The notes below the pieces were generated by a model. That model was given only the letters and a program-made list of their open reading frames with translations, was not told the origin of the DNA and did no database searches. Shown one piece after another: positions 24,294 through 35,043 of a DNA stretch of 54,604 nt. The stretch comes from Butyriboletus loyo (lineage: Eukaryota; Basidiomycota; Agaricomycetes; Boletales; Boletaceae): assembly GCA_038093515.1 (NCBI GenBank), contig JBBPSI010000168.1, forward strand, positions 1 to 54,604, in the 5' to 3' direction. The position numbers and the translations under genes were made by a program. Within the stretch, counting starts at the first letter, position 1; each line of letters opens with the position of its first letter.

Positions 24294-24680
24294 GCATGTC
24301 TCCCGAGATAATGTCGCCCCTGCGCACCGTACGAACAGCCCCAGACAACGCCACCTACACAGCAGCACAGGCCGAACGACACAGCAAATTTTAAAGACTC
24401 ACTCACGGCATGCTCATCTACCAATCGATCAATATATCTGTCATAACAACCATCCCTGCATCGACTTGGACCCTGCGCACCGCAAAAAAACTAAAAAGCT
24501 TAAGATGACACTCGCCGTCACCGCATCAGAAAAAAGGACGTCGAATACCAAACTTGCTCTACATTAAAATAAGAAACGTACGGTCGCGACGCATGAACTA
24601 GTTACAGTTACTGGTGCATCACATTGCAAACTCTGACACGGCGGCGGTTTTCCGTTTTTCATCCCCTCCCTTTCTTTTTT

Positions 24681-27600
24681 TTACGATGTCGGATTCTGCG
24701 ATTCTGCGAGGGTCATGACCTCCATAAGTACCGTCTGTTGTTCGACGCTCAAAGTAGTCGTCGCAGCCTGATACAATGCAGCATTCTTGGTTTGGAAAGC
24801 TGAACGGAAGAGTTGAGAACATCAACGACGGCACAAAAATAAAACCACGCACTCGCCAACGCATGCTTGAACGTCGTATACGGATTGATCGCATCGATCA
24901 GGCTGAAAAACCCAAGTTCCTCTTCGATCTCTGATTCTTCTGACTCATCCGACACGTCATCCCCTTCTTCTGTCATCTTCTCGGATCGCGCTCTCAGGCG
25001 AGCACTCTAAGGGAGGAGGGGGACGCAAGGAAAAAACAAGTCAGTGGCGCAACCCTGGGGGATGTAGAAACACTTAGCTCACCTCGCTGGCGAGCATCTC
25101 CAGATACGCCGAGTCTTCGTCCCAGACGTCCTCTGTAATATAATAATATCGAGTTCAACTACCCAAAGAAGAATATGTACTCACCATCGTCCTCGCCCTC
25201 CAGATTCAGATACCTCGCATCGTCGTCTTCCTCCTCGTCGTCTTCATCGATCAAACTCTGCTCCAACGCCTTGCGTTCTATCAAATCCGTCAACATCACT
25301 ATAAAAAAGAGTGACATGCAAGACGCACTCGATATCGCTTGCGGAAGTGACTTGAAAATCACCAACGCCCCCGCAACGATCCCAAACCACCCCTCCCGCA
25401 AACTAACTGGAATCAATTCACCGTCGACCTCCAACAACTTACTCAAGGCAAGCAAACTTAGTTTCTTGTCGTGAACCCGTGGCAGCTTGTCCTCGGTATT
25501 GATCGCCGCGAACCACGTGTCGAAAAAGAGACGGGCGGCGCCCGGTTTGTAGTTCTCCATCAAATGGAGCGCCGCGGTGGGGTTATAAAAGATTGTATTG
25601 ATGAGGACGAGGAGGTTGGCGAGTTTGAAGGCATAGGTGTCGCCGCCGTCGATGTGGTCGATGGCAATCTTGATGATACTTTGGAGGTGCTAACAAGGCG
25701 AGAAGAGCAGGATCGATATCTGTAGGGTTGGGTCGGACAAACGTGGATTTGTACTCACATCGTCGACGTGACCAGTGAGGTTGAGGAGAATGGACTCGGC
25801 GAGCTTGCACCCATTGATTCGATCGTTGTCGCCGAGATTCTGGTTTGTCATGGATGTTTCGTAAATGTCCAACACCTTTTGCCTGTAGTCAGGCCGAGCT
25901 TTGAAGACATCTGCGCCATAGGACAAAAAGTTGTCCAAAGAGGGAAGCATTTCTGTATAAATGATGACGCTAAGTATGCATTTGGTCGATGATGCACGCA
26001 ACAACGCTCACCGTCCAAAAAGTCGACAGCATCCGATTTGAAGAGTCCGTACGTCAACTCAAACACGGGCCATATGTTTGGCGAGATGGAAGCAAGCTTG
26101 AACGTCAGGTTGTCCACCAACTCGTACATGTTGTCGAACAAATCTGAGGATCGCGTATCAGCAAGGTAAAGGAGCTGTGGGCCATTGTCGAGCACTCACC
26201 GATCAGCTTGTTCTTCAGCGTGAAGTGAATGATGGGTATAACCACTTCTTGTACCTGCCTCAAGATTTCCTGATTAGAGTCTACCGAGGATACGATCTAT
26301 ACATGCGTCTCCGCGTCAGCGCCAACGTCAATGCCCAGCACAACGCAAACTTACCGTGCTGATCGTCTTCGCCACGCCCATCGCGCCGTACACCTTGTCC
26401 TCGTCGCTGTCCAGCAACGTATCGACATCCACATTATCCAAGTTACTTTCGCTCGTCTGCGCCAACCCTTCTCTTGCCAGACGAAGATACGACTCACACT
26501 TTCCGCATCCCCGAGTCAGCAAACGACATCGCCGCCACCAAAAACAACATGGTCCACCTACCAATCTGCTCGTCAACTCCGTCGCGACAGGGAGGAGCTC
26601 GTCCTGGAATTGCTCGACCATGGATTCCATCGAGCTGTTGAGAAGATCGATATCCGTCTCGTCAGAGAGTTTGAGGAGACCTGTGATGACATTCAGCACT
26701 TCTAGTTCACGGTTGCGTTGTAAGAGAGGACGCACGTCGAATGACTTCGCCGACGCGCGGTGAAACGACCGTCCGCACTGCACAACATATTCATCATGGC
26801 AAGTTCTTCTCCCAAGCACGAGCGCAACATACCTGATTCGTAGACGACAACCATATGTGTGAGTGCCAAGGCTGCCTGGACGCGGACTGGGAGTTCGGGG
26901 TCATCAAGAGCAGTCGCCACTGCATTCGAGTGCTTTGCCAAGTTCTTGATGGGTGATGCGTATTACCATCGTCTCAAACGAAAAGAACGGTGTGAGGCCT
27001 ACCTCGGGGTTACTCCATTCGAGGTTATGCTTCACGACCGTTCCAAGCACCTCGCAAGCCTACGCCATTCGTTAGCACCAGAAAACGGGAGGGACCGAAG
27101 CCAAGTATCAACTCACGATAGCGCGCATAGATGGCTCGCTAGCAGTGAATTCGGGAAGAACATGCTGCACCATGAACTCCTCCATGCTCCCCTTGACCTC
27201 GGGATGGCGCATGATGAATGGGCCAAGCGCTGATGTAATGTTCAACGCCCCGTATTTTTGAGATGGCGCGGCATTGCTGGAACAACATACATTCAAGGGC
27301 TCGAATCGATGTGAGAGGGCCGCCGCACTCACGAACGGAGAATGTTGTTCACAAGATTGAGCATAGGCAAAAACGCAATCTTGGTTCGAACGCTCGCCAA
27401 GGTTAGGATGAACGAGGTTGCACCAGACCTAGGAGACGACACGTTTTCGTATTCGTCTGCGCCACGTTATGAGACTGGATTCCAACTTTACTTCAAAAGA
27501 CCTCGAACGTACCCACGGAGGCCCGGACATACTCGACGGGATCAGATTCCCAGAGTTCCTGATCGACAGGGGTGAAACAAAGATGAGGGAAGACAAAATT

Positions 27601-28951
27601 AGCGACGAGGTTGTCAACATGGGGCTTCAACAGAATCCAAGTAGACTTTGGTTTGATGCTCGAGGGGAGTCAGCTGGAGCGAAGATATACATCATGAAGC
27701 ATACCATGCAGTGAAGAACTGGAAGATCTGATACTGGCATTTCTTTGACAGCCATACTTGCTCGGACACGTACAGCTCGGCTTGATGAAGATACACCTTG
27801 AAAATCTCGGGCGCAAACGCTGTGACAAAGTGATTGGCAAACGCCCCGTACTCCTTTTGCATCGGGGATGGGAGTTGCGAGGGGTTCCCAAACCTTTTTA
27901 GTCGTATATCAGTCCACGAAACTCGAGTCGCGTTTAACAATGGCTAACCTCTGGAACAGTCTGCCCAGCGTTGCATATGCCCACTTCTTGGTCTTCCACC
28001 ATTCGGACTTTTCCCTCTCTTCCACATTTTCAGGGACGGCGTTGGCCGGGAGCGAGAGATTGATCACTTGGAAGAGGAGTCGACCCCAAGGCACAAGACT
28101 TTCAGGACTTTGTTGATGTGCACTTAGGTTGACGATGATGGACGTCCTGTACGTCTTCAGAATGAGGTGCAACATCGACGGGATTTCTTGAGCCGGTGAA
28201 GGGGGTGTGTTCAACATGCCACCCGCGACGGTGACGAGGGTCGGGAAGAGCTTCTCCACGACGAGAGGAAGGTAATCCTTGCTCTGCCGATACCTACACC
28301 ACCCAGTCAACGATAACGCGCACCAGACGACAACGCAAGTGCTCGCTCACCTAAACGCACGCACACATTCCAGCGCCGCAACACACCCCGCGCCCACCTC
28401 GCGAATATCCCCACTATTCAACAACGCATTCACGCTGTCCAACAACCCCGGCCATCGTTCTGGAAAATCGTGCGAAATGAGATCTTTGAGGGTAGCACCG
28501 AGCTGAACGGTGATCGTCCTTGAGGGTGAGCCGGCAAGCACGCGCAGGATGGCGGATTTCAACGCATTGCGATCGGATGGCGCAATCGGGACTTGCTCAA
28601 GGCGTGTCCCGGGAGTGTCGAGGATGTACGAGGTGTGGACACGGTTTTTGAGGTACACGGAACACGCTTGGCGGGTGGAGCTGGATGGAAGGTGAGCATC
28701 GCGTTAGAGGGAGGAACACGCGTCGGGCAACGTACAGATCGACGCTATCGGATGCAATGATTTGCAAGATGGCTGCCACCATGCCCTCTTGGGCACCGAT
28801 CTACGACAGTTCGGGCAAGATCTAGGTCTCTGTCAACGAACGATCGTGAGCCTCGACATACCTTGCGAATCTGGAGTTCGCCTGCTTTTTGGATATTGGG
28901 ATCGGCATTGTAAGTGGTGGCGAAGAGGTTCGCGAGTGCTTGGAGGTCCAT
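24681..28951 (-). CDS. Importin-7/8-like karyopherin (Sxm1/Nmd5 family)
   Basis: Intron-rich gene of roughly a thousand codons from the ATG at 28951 (MDLQALANLFATTYNADPNI) to TAA at 24683-24681. The N-terminus is an importin-beta N-terminal domain: LQIRKIGAQEGMVAAILQII, then RQACSVYLKNRVHTSYILDT. SHDFPERWPGLLDSVNALL and STPPSPAQEIPSMLHLILKTYRTS-like HEAT-repeat helices follow, with WWKTKKWAYATLGRLFQR in the middle. The C-terminal third has DTWFAAINTEDKLPRVHDKK and an acidic tail (SLIDEDDEEEDDDARYL, VSDESEESEIEEELGFF), typical of importin-7/8. These RanGTP-regulated receptors shuttle through the nuclear pore and import ribosomal proteins, histones and other cargo. Introns are short and were not all fixed; the ends are firmer than the internal junctions. 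Confidence 0.9.
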
Positions 28952-29179
28952 CGTTGTTGCAGAAAAGAAGAAAAAGAAAGGGGGCGTGCAATCACCACTC
29001 CGCGCGTAGTTCTGAAAGACAGAGGAAAATAGAAAGCAGACGGGGTCGTCAAGGTTCGTGAACAAGAGTGTCCCTCCTCAAAATTTGACAACACGCGTGT
29101 CGCGTCTGATTACTTCCGTTACCATCTATGGTACATGACCGTCGGCCCACATTATATTATCCTCAGGGGCAACACAGCC

Positions 29180-30282
29180 TTAAGAGGTATCCAACAGGTA
29201 TCTCCACGTTCCGAACAAGATGTTCACCATGAACCCAATCACAATGCCCAGCTGCGTCTTACGTCTAGAACACAGTAAAGATTAACCGAAACAGCCATCT
29301 GAATGGGTAGCAACATACGGGAAAATAACGCTTTCTGTAGGCTGGACCTCGCTCGCATCGTTCCAAAAAGCGGCAGGCTTGGCGTCACGTAGGAAGAACA
29401 GAGGCAAGATAGGGAAGAAAAACCCCATGACGATCCCTCGTAGAATCAGACTCTGCGCCGACGTCTGAACTAGCGGCGCGTTGCCCACACTATCGATGGA
29501 ATCGATCCACTGCTCTTCCAACGCACGCGCATGCTCGTCATCTACCGAAACAAATCAGCTCAGTCGACTCAAAACACAAAAGATCGCATACAATCCTCAT
29601 CGTTTTCAAACTCGATGTCGAGATAGTTTGACGACGACTGGCTATGGAATTGCCTTCGAAAGTTGGATATATCTTCCTCTGAAAATCCAGCTGCGACCAG
29701 GCGGTCAAAACCACGTAGGGGTCGGAGTTGCACTTCCTGTCCGTGTTGTCCGTGAACAACCCCACCACACCAAGCGCCCATGCATACCTGTGGTTTGTCC
29801 TCGATTTCCGCTTCTGGATCGATTTTGGGCCCGACAGAACAATGCAACCAAGTGATGATGTGAGGTTGCAAGGATGGAAATGTGTCATTGGATAGAGACG
29901 TCTTCGCACGCAGCTGTCGTTCCTCCAACGTACTCAACCAGGAATGCAGTAGGGTACCATCCGTGAGCAGTCGCCCAGCGTGTATCAACCTCAATCGCCG
30001 GTCCTTCAGCTGTGAACGTGCAGCGACTATCTGAAGTCCTATTCAGAGACCCGCTTCGATTTCCGACGAGATACGCACCTTTGTCTTGACGTCTCGGACA
30101 GTGTCTGTGCTCGTCACGAATAAGACAAGGTCTGGGATGCCCTCCGTAAAACGGATTGTCAAGTTTCTAGAGTCAGTCTGAGACGGTTCGTCATCAAGTT
30201 CTGGGTCTACTGCGCGCTGCTTTCCCTTTGCCTTTTCGCTGAGCATGGAACGAAAGTTCCGGGTGTTTTCGCCTGAGTCCAT
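29180..30282 (-). CDS. Dsc3-like subunit of the Golgi Dsc E3 ligase complex
   Basis: Start at the ATG at 30282 (MDSGENTRNFRSMLSEKAKG); exon 1 is 30282-30079, further exons follow, and the stop TAA is at 29182-29180. The N-terminal half is ubiquitin-like: NLTIRFTEGIPDLVLFVTST, then LRLIHAGRLLTDGTLLHSWL and WLHCSVGPKIDPEAE. The second half matches the conserved Dsc3 C-terminal domain: LRGFDRLVAAGFSEEDISNF, RRQFHSQSS and HARALEEQWIDSIDS. Two hydrophobic segments close it: LILRGIVMGFFFPILPLFFL, and TQLGIVIGFMVNILFGTWRY in the last exon. In fission yeast and Aspergillus the Dsc complex ubiquitinates membrane proteins and activates SREBP-type factors. The gene lies 228 bp downstream of the importin start, co-oriented, and is divergent from KIN17. 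Confidence 0.85.
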
Positions 30283-30400
30283 AGTCCCGGTGGCTGTGCG
30301 ATCCAGCACTTGTCAGCAATGGCGTGGAAAACACCATCTCCACGATAACCTCGTCCTCGACCAAATCCTGTACGGAACCCATCCTATTCATTAGCCCATC
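30283..30400. promoter_or_regulatory. 118-bp bidirectional promoter between DSC3-like and KIN17 genes
   Basis: The two divergent start codons are only 118 bp apart, so the 5' leaders and promoters of both genes must overlap or be very compact. No TATA box is obvious. Confidence 0.55.
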
Positions 30401-31434
30401 ATGCCCCGCGCAGAAGGTAAGTATTTGTTTTATTAACTATCACATTCCCTCCCTCATCATGTCTTTCAGTCGGAACCCCAAAGTACTTGGCAAACAAGAT
30501 GAAGTCGAAAGGCCTACAGCGCCTTCGATGGTACTGCCAAGTCTGCCAGAAACAATGCAGAGACGAGAACGGTTTCAAATGTCACGCCCAATCAGAGGCC
30601 CATCTACGTCAGATGCTCGTCGTCGGTGAAAATGCAGGGAGACACATTGCCGACTTCTCCAGTCAATTTCAGCACGACTTTGTCCAACTCCTCTCTCGGA
30701 GGTACGTCCAAAGACCCATCATCATCATGTTTTTTTATATAAACAACGTCACCGCCATTAATCGCGCTCCGTTACTTAGGTTTGGGACCAAACGGGTGTT
30801 TGCGAATCGAGTGTACCAAGAGTTCATCCAAGACAAGCAGCATCTCCACATGAACGCCACCCGCTGGGTCACGCTCACAGAATTCGCCAAACATCTCGGT
30901 CGTTCGGGGATCGCCCGCGTCGACGAAACGGACAAGGGCTGGTTCATCGCATGGATCGACAACTCGCCAAAGGCACTCGCGAAGCAGGAAGCCTCGCTGA
31001 AGAAGGAGCGCGCGACCATGTCTGACGAGCAACGTGAGCGAATATTGATCGCAGAGCAGATTGAGAGGGCAAAAGCAGAAGTTGGGACGCCTTCGGGGTC
31101 AGCCTCGCCACCTGTTGAAGAGCAAGGTCTGCAACGAGACGACGGTGCCGAGAAAGTCGTCCTGTCACTCTCTATGAAACCGACCATGTCCGCGACAAGC
31201 ACACCTACAGCCACCACGGGGGGACTGAAGCTCAATCCCCTTAAACCGGCCGTCATTCAGTTGAAGCGTCCCAATGTCTTCAAGACGTCCGGCGCTATCA
31301 AATCCTCGAATCATTCCGATACCAAAAACGATCAGAAACGGCCGGCTTCTGTAATGTCTGCTGCGGAACGTCTGATTTTGGAGGAACAGGAACGAAAACG
31401 ACGAAGGATGGAGAGGGAAGGTAATGTATCATAG
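30401..31434 (+). CDS. KIN17: KIN17-family DNA/RNA-binding protein
   Basis: Exons 30401-30416 (16 nt, MPRAE), 30470-30701 and 30780-31434; about 300 residues. The zinc finger is LRWYCQVCQKQCRDENGFKC followed by HAQSEAHLRQ, a C2H2 finger that continues into the winged-helix-like KIN17 domain: RRFGTKRVFANRVYQEFIQD, HMNATRWVTLTEFAKHLGRS and GWFIAWIDNSPKALAKQEA. KIN17 proteins act in the nucleus in DNA replication and repair and in pre-mRNA processing. The C-terminal KOW/SH3-like tail of the human 393-residue protein is absent, as in shorter fungal members. The last exon could instead be spliced at GAAG|GTAATG to an acceptor at 31500, replacing the final few residues with ASLDTTKLVSRTAS. The gene converges on the acid phosphatase. 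Confidence 0.92.
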
Positions 31435-31687
31435 CGTGGTTGTATCCTAATATTGTACCCTACTTTTATACCTGTTTTCCTTGGAGTTTCGTTCCCGCAG
31501 CGAGTTTGGACACTACGAAGCTCGTCTCGCGCACAGCTAGCTAGTCAGATGGACCTACACTAACTAAAACTTGTTCCGCCGTACATGTTCTAGTATGTGA
31601 CCCCTCACAAACGGTGACCGTGTAGGAGCATGTGTACAAGTGCTACGTCCAAGAAAAATCAAACAGATCCAAGGCCAACATTGGGAA

Positions 31688-33329
31688 TCAAAGCAATACA
31701 CCAGCTATGACAGCACAAAATGCCACACCAAGGACGCCCTGTATCCCAGCCCTTGCGCCTACTGCGGCACCGTTCGCGAGGAAAATATCTGATGATGATG
31801 ATGATGATGCACCGCGCGTCAAGTTGACCGGGGCAGGTGCAGTGGACGCGTTCAAGGACATGTTGACGTTTGGTGCAACAAAGGTCGGTCCACCCCCGGC
31901 GCCGACGCTGTTGACGTTAGGGGCGAGGTACGGAATGTATGCGTCAGGATTCAAAGCACCAGGAAACGTGCCTGTGAGGTTCAAGAGTGGAACGTTGTCA
32001 GTCGCGACGTCGTTGTTTTGGTACGAGGTAGCGTCTGCAACAAAGGCAAAGACGTCTGGGTAGGCGAACGTGTGTTAAACGAGGCAGTGATACCAGAGAG
32101 ATGGAACGCACTAGAAACGGTCTTGTTGGCGTCCTGGCGGCCAAGATTGCCGAGACTCCAATTATTTTGGACGGTCGAGAGACTACACGAGTCATATAAG
32201 CTGATGGTCCTGGCCACAATGAACAATATTCCTTACATTGAATAGTGAGTATAAAACGTGTCGTCGGTTGTGTGCCAGAGGCTTTCTGGGATAGAATCAC
32301 CAAGGAGAAGGCTAAACACCTGGTTGTTGATGTTATATGTTTCGTTCCTACAGTGAAGGAATGAGTAAAAGTTTCATTTCCCTAAATTTGACGTACTCGT
32401 CGAACGTCAACAAGATCAGTGTTTTGGGGGTGTTGAAATTGGCGTCCTGAAGTAGGGGCACTAGCCAGTAGTCCAGCCAGGAAGCAGCATACTCGATAGT
32501 AGTATCATGTGCATCGCTGTGATAAAGTCAGCATGAAACACTAGTTAAATATAGCGACCCACTTTCGGAGGTTAGGCGTGACAAAGATCCACTGAGAAAG
32601 GGTGTTGTTGCCAACCTGCGTTATGTGTACACGTTCAGCAAAATGATTAACCCAAACGACTAGATGGCACGTACATCGACAGCAAAGTCGTTGAAGCTCC
32701 TGATACGCGTGGCACGCGTGGCGTTCTGGCCAACTGAATCAAAGATAACCAACGGGTTGTGCTTGCGCGCGTAATATGTATAGTTGTCAGGGTTGGTGTA
32801 GTTGTAGCCTGGGTAACCATCCGTGGGCATATTTTCCTGGTAGGAAGACCAGCTGATACCCCGCGCCTCCAAGAGGTCGACGATTGTGGACATATTATTA
32901 GGGATATAAGTGAGATCATCGTCGGCAAGCCCGAAAAAGTCGCCTCCGACTGATGCAACGTAGTTGGGTTGACTGGGGTGGGTCACACCATAATAGCTGC
33001 TGAGAATGATGCCCTTGGCAGCCAGGTTCTGGAAGACGGAATCTGTGCTGGCTTGCGCAAAATTGGTGTTCTCGAGCCATATCTGAATGAAGCGGTCGAA
33101 AACCTTGCCGGGCACGTCGGGGGAGTTGGTGATCGTGCCATTTGAGGCGCCAACGTAGAAGGAGGATGTGTCGGTCGGTCTGAATGTTTGATTGAGTTAG
33201 AGCTATGGCAGTGGAGACACGCCACGGTAACTGGGCTTACGCTGCAGCAGGAGCAGTGAAGGTCGACGCGACTGAGGCTGAAACAGAGCCTACAACTGCT
33301 CCAAGAATGATGGAATACTTGATGATCAT
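31688..33329 (-). CDS. Secreted acid phosphatase (phosphoesterase family), probable GPI anchor
   Basis: Seven exons, high to low: 33329-33241, 33179-32675, 32615-32563, 32516-32397, 32347-32237, 32182-32112 and 32055-31688, all GT-AG, giving 438 residues. The signal peptide is IIKYSIILGAVVGSVSASVA. The catalytic-family signatures are FDRFIQIWLENTNFAQAS and THPSQPNYVASVGGDFFGL, then DAHDTTIEYAASWLDYWL and TLILLTFDENETYNI. These match fungal phosphate-repressible acid phosphatases of the phosphoesterase superfamily, which release phosphate from organic esters outside the cell or in the wall. Several N-glycosylation sequons are present. The C-terminus has a serine-rich stretch, a small-residue site and a hydrophobic tail (GVLGVAFCAVIAGVLL), suggesting GPI attachment. 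Repression by phosphate is known for relatives but is not shown by this sequence. Confidence 0.88.
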
Positions 33330-34539
33330 GCCGAATGCAGTTCAAGGATACATCGTAGTGCCAGTGGGACCAAAGGAACCAGCTGCGCAGAAGCGAGTAT
33401 ACCCCCGCGCCGGCAAGCACTTTGCCCAAATTGACGATTTCCGCGTAATCTGAAGCGAAATCAACACCGAAACCATCGGGCTGGCTTGACAATTCCCAAA
33501 ATACCCTGAACAATGAACGCAGCGCGCCAAAGAGCGCACAAAAACGACGCACATAGTACGTGACTGAAGAACCACAAGCGTTCGTTGTTAAGTACGCTGA
33601 GTGATCCGTCTTGCACCTGCATAATATGAATTCGACGTCAATCGATGCATCAGGCCTCCGAGCCTCCAAAGACGAATCATGATGTCCCCACTGTCCACAC
33701 GGAATAAAGAGGACTCAATATTTAGGGTGACTCGAAAAAAAAGATGGCAGTATCACCCTTGAAAGTCAACAGTATTGTAAGATGTTATGCTTTAACTCAA
33801 CAAAATGTGAGCTGGCCATTAGGCCCCCGATCCGAAAGATTGTGCTTATGAATCAAAGAAATATAAATAAATCCTGGAGGTCATGGTCATGGAGATCGTC
33901 ACGCTCCAGCGTCCCCGTGACAAGTTTTAGTCTCTTCTTCGACGGTTCGTCGAGTTTCTGTCAAGCTTGATGCCGCCCGGTCTTCTGGGGTTGGAGTTTG
34001 AGAGTTTGAAGCCCCGGAACCCTCCTCGGAAATGCGACCCGATTTTCCAAGCGTTTTGCAATTGCAGGTGGGTCGAAATTGAAAGACTTTCCTAAATAAC
34101 ACATGCTAATAAAAGTCTTGAATGGTTCTTTTAAAATATTAAGGCTGAGAGGTGTATGTATTGACAAGCAATGTTGGTCAGGGAATGCGTACTGGCGAAC
34201 GCTGCGTTTCCAAGGCGAGCTCCACGCCTTGTGGGCCAGGCAAGTTACCGTATCGCACTGCATGACACGTGTATGGAATAAACAAGCTCGCCTAGTGCAT
34301 ATCGACCACCCCAACAATTAATGGTCATGATCCTTGGGAAATGTTCATAACCGATACCGAGCGTAGCATGCACTATGAGGATTCCAGGATCGAAAGATAC
34401 GATGTACTAAAGTCTCACTCAACGTTGTTGATAACCAAAGCTCATTGATATCGGACAACTAAAATGAAACTCGTGAATGTTCGTAAGATACAACACGGAA
34501 AAAATCGCAGCATAGTACATGGTACGTGTGTTCCAACGC
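33330..34539. other. Intergenic, upstream of acid phosphatase
   Basis: About 1.2 kb. The part next to 33330 should contain the phosphatase promoter. Short frames occur but none is convincing; nothing else recognised. Confidence 0.45.
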
Positions 34540-35043
34540 TTAACAGCACATCTCGCAGGGGCAGCCTAGATGTTTTGCATGGTCAGTAAGGCGCCACATC
34601 ACCGCGGGCAAGACGTACAGATGATGTCCCCTGCACACTCGCAGCACTCCTGTAAACGAGTCAGGGTAGGCAATCAGGGGTAAACAATCGGCTTCGTGTA
34701 CCTTGCAGCATTCTGTGTTTGATGCCCAGTCAGTCATTATCTCGGCGAGCCCACTGCCAAAAGTACGCACCAAAGCAGAGGAAGCACTCGAGGGCGGCCA
34801 AGAAGCAGTCCTATGTGATATCAGAGAGGTGTCACTGCCGAGTAGGCAAATGGTATACCTTGCCAGCACCGCCGCCGCGGAGACGCTTGGCGTGATGGTG
34901 TTCTTGATGGTTATGCGCAGGCACAGGGTTCGTAACGCCTGACGAGGATGTTGGCGGGTGGTCACAGAAAGGGGAAAAAGAGACATACTCATTTGGATGG
35001 CAGCCTGGGGTTGGTTAACGGTAGTCTTGTTGGTAGGCTCCAT
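34540..35043 (-). CDS. Small cysteine-rich protein, CYSTM-like, six exons
   Basis: Exons high to low: 35043-34989, 34938-34859, 34810-34771, 34712-34702, 34649-34619 and 34565-34540; phases agree throughout and give exactly 80 residues. The N-terminal half is polar (MEPTNKTTVNQPQAAIQ) with a His-rich patch. It is followed by KRLRGGGAGKDCFLAALECF and a tail with 13 cysteines in the last 35 residues, ending CCPCEMCC. The G-x-x-K-x-C-x-A-A-L arrangement resembles the cysteine-rich transmembrane CYSTM modules of small eukaryotic stress-tolerance proteins at the plasma membrane (family knowledge, moderate fit). There is no signal peptide, so it is not a typical secreted effector. Exon 4 is only 11 nt. 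Metal binding or palmitoylation is possible but unproven. Confidence 0.8.
   Translation of the reverse strand: MEPTNKTTVNQPQAAIQMSMSLFPLSVTTRQHPRQALRTLCLRITIKNTITPSVSAAAVLARYTICLLGSDTSLISHRTASWPPSSASSALVRTFGSGLAEIMTDWASNTECCKVHEADCLPLIAYPDSFTGVLRVCRGHHLYVLPAVMWRLTDHAKHLGCPCEMCC

Larger units (their letters stand above)
19434..24680. other. 5.2-kb gene-poor region
   Basis: No frame here can be assigned to a family or spliced into a convincing model. The region contains a two-and-a-part-copy tandem repeat (21816-22110), a GATGGC microsatellite near 23970-23991, TATA-like stretches at 23570-23580 and one copy of a small TIR repeat (24191-24293). A minus-strand run at 19860-20347 is open but compositionally odd and unrecognised. 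The region may be old repeat debris, or may host non-coding RNA that cannot be seen from sequence. Confidence 0.45.
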
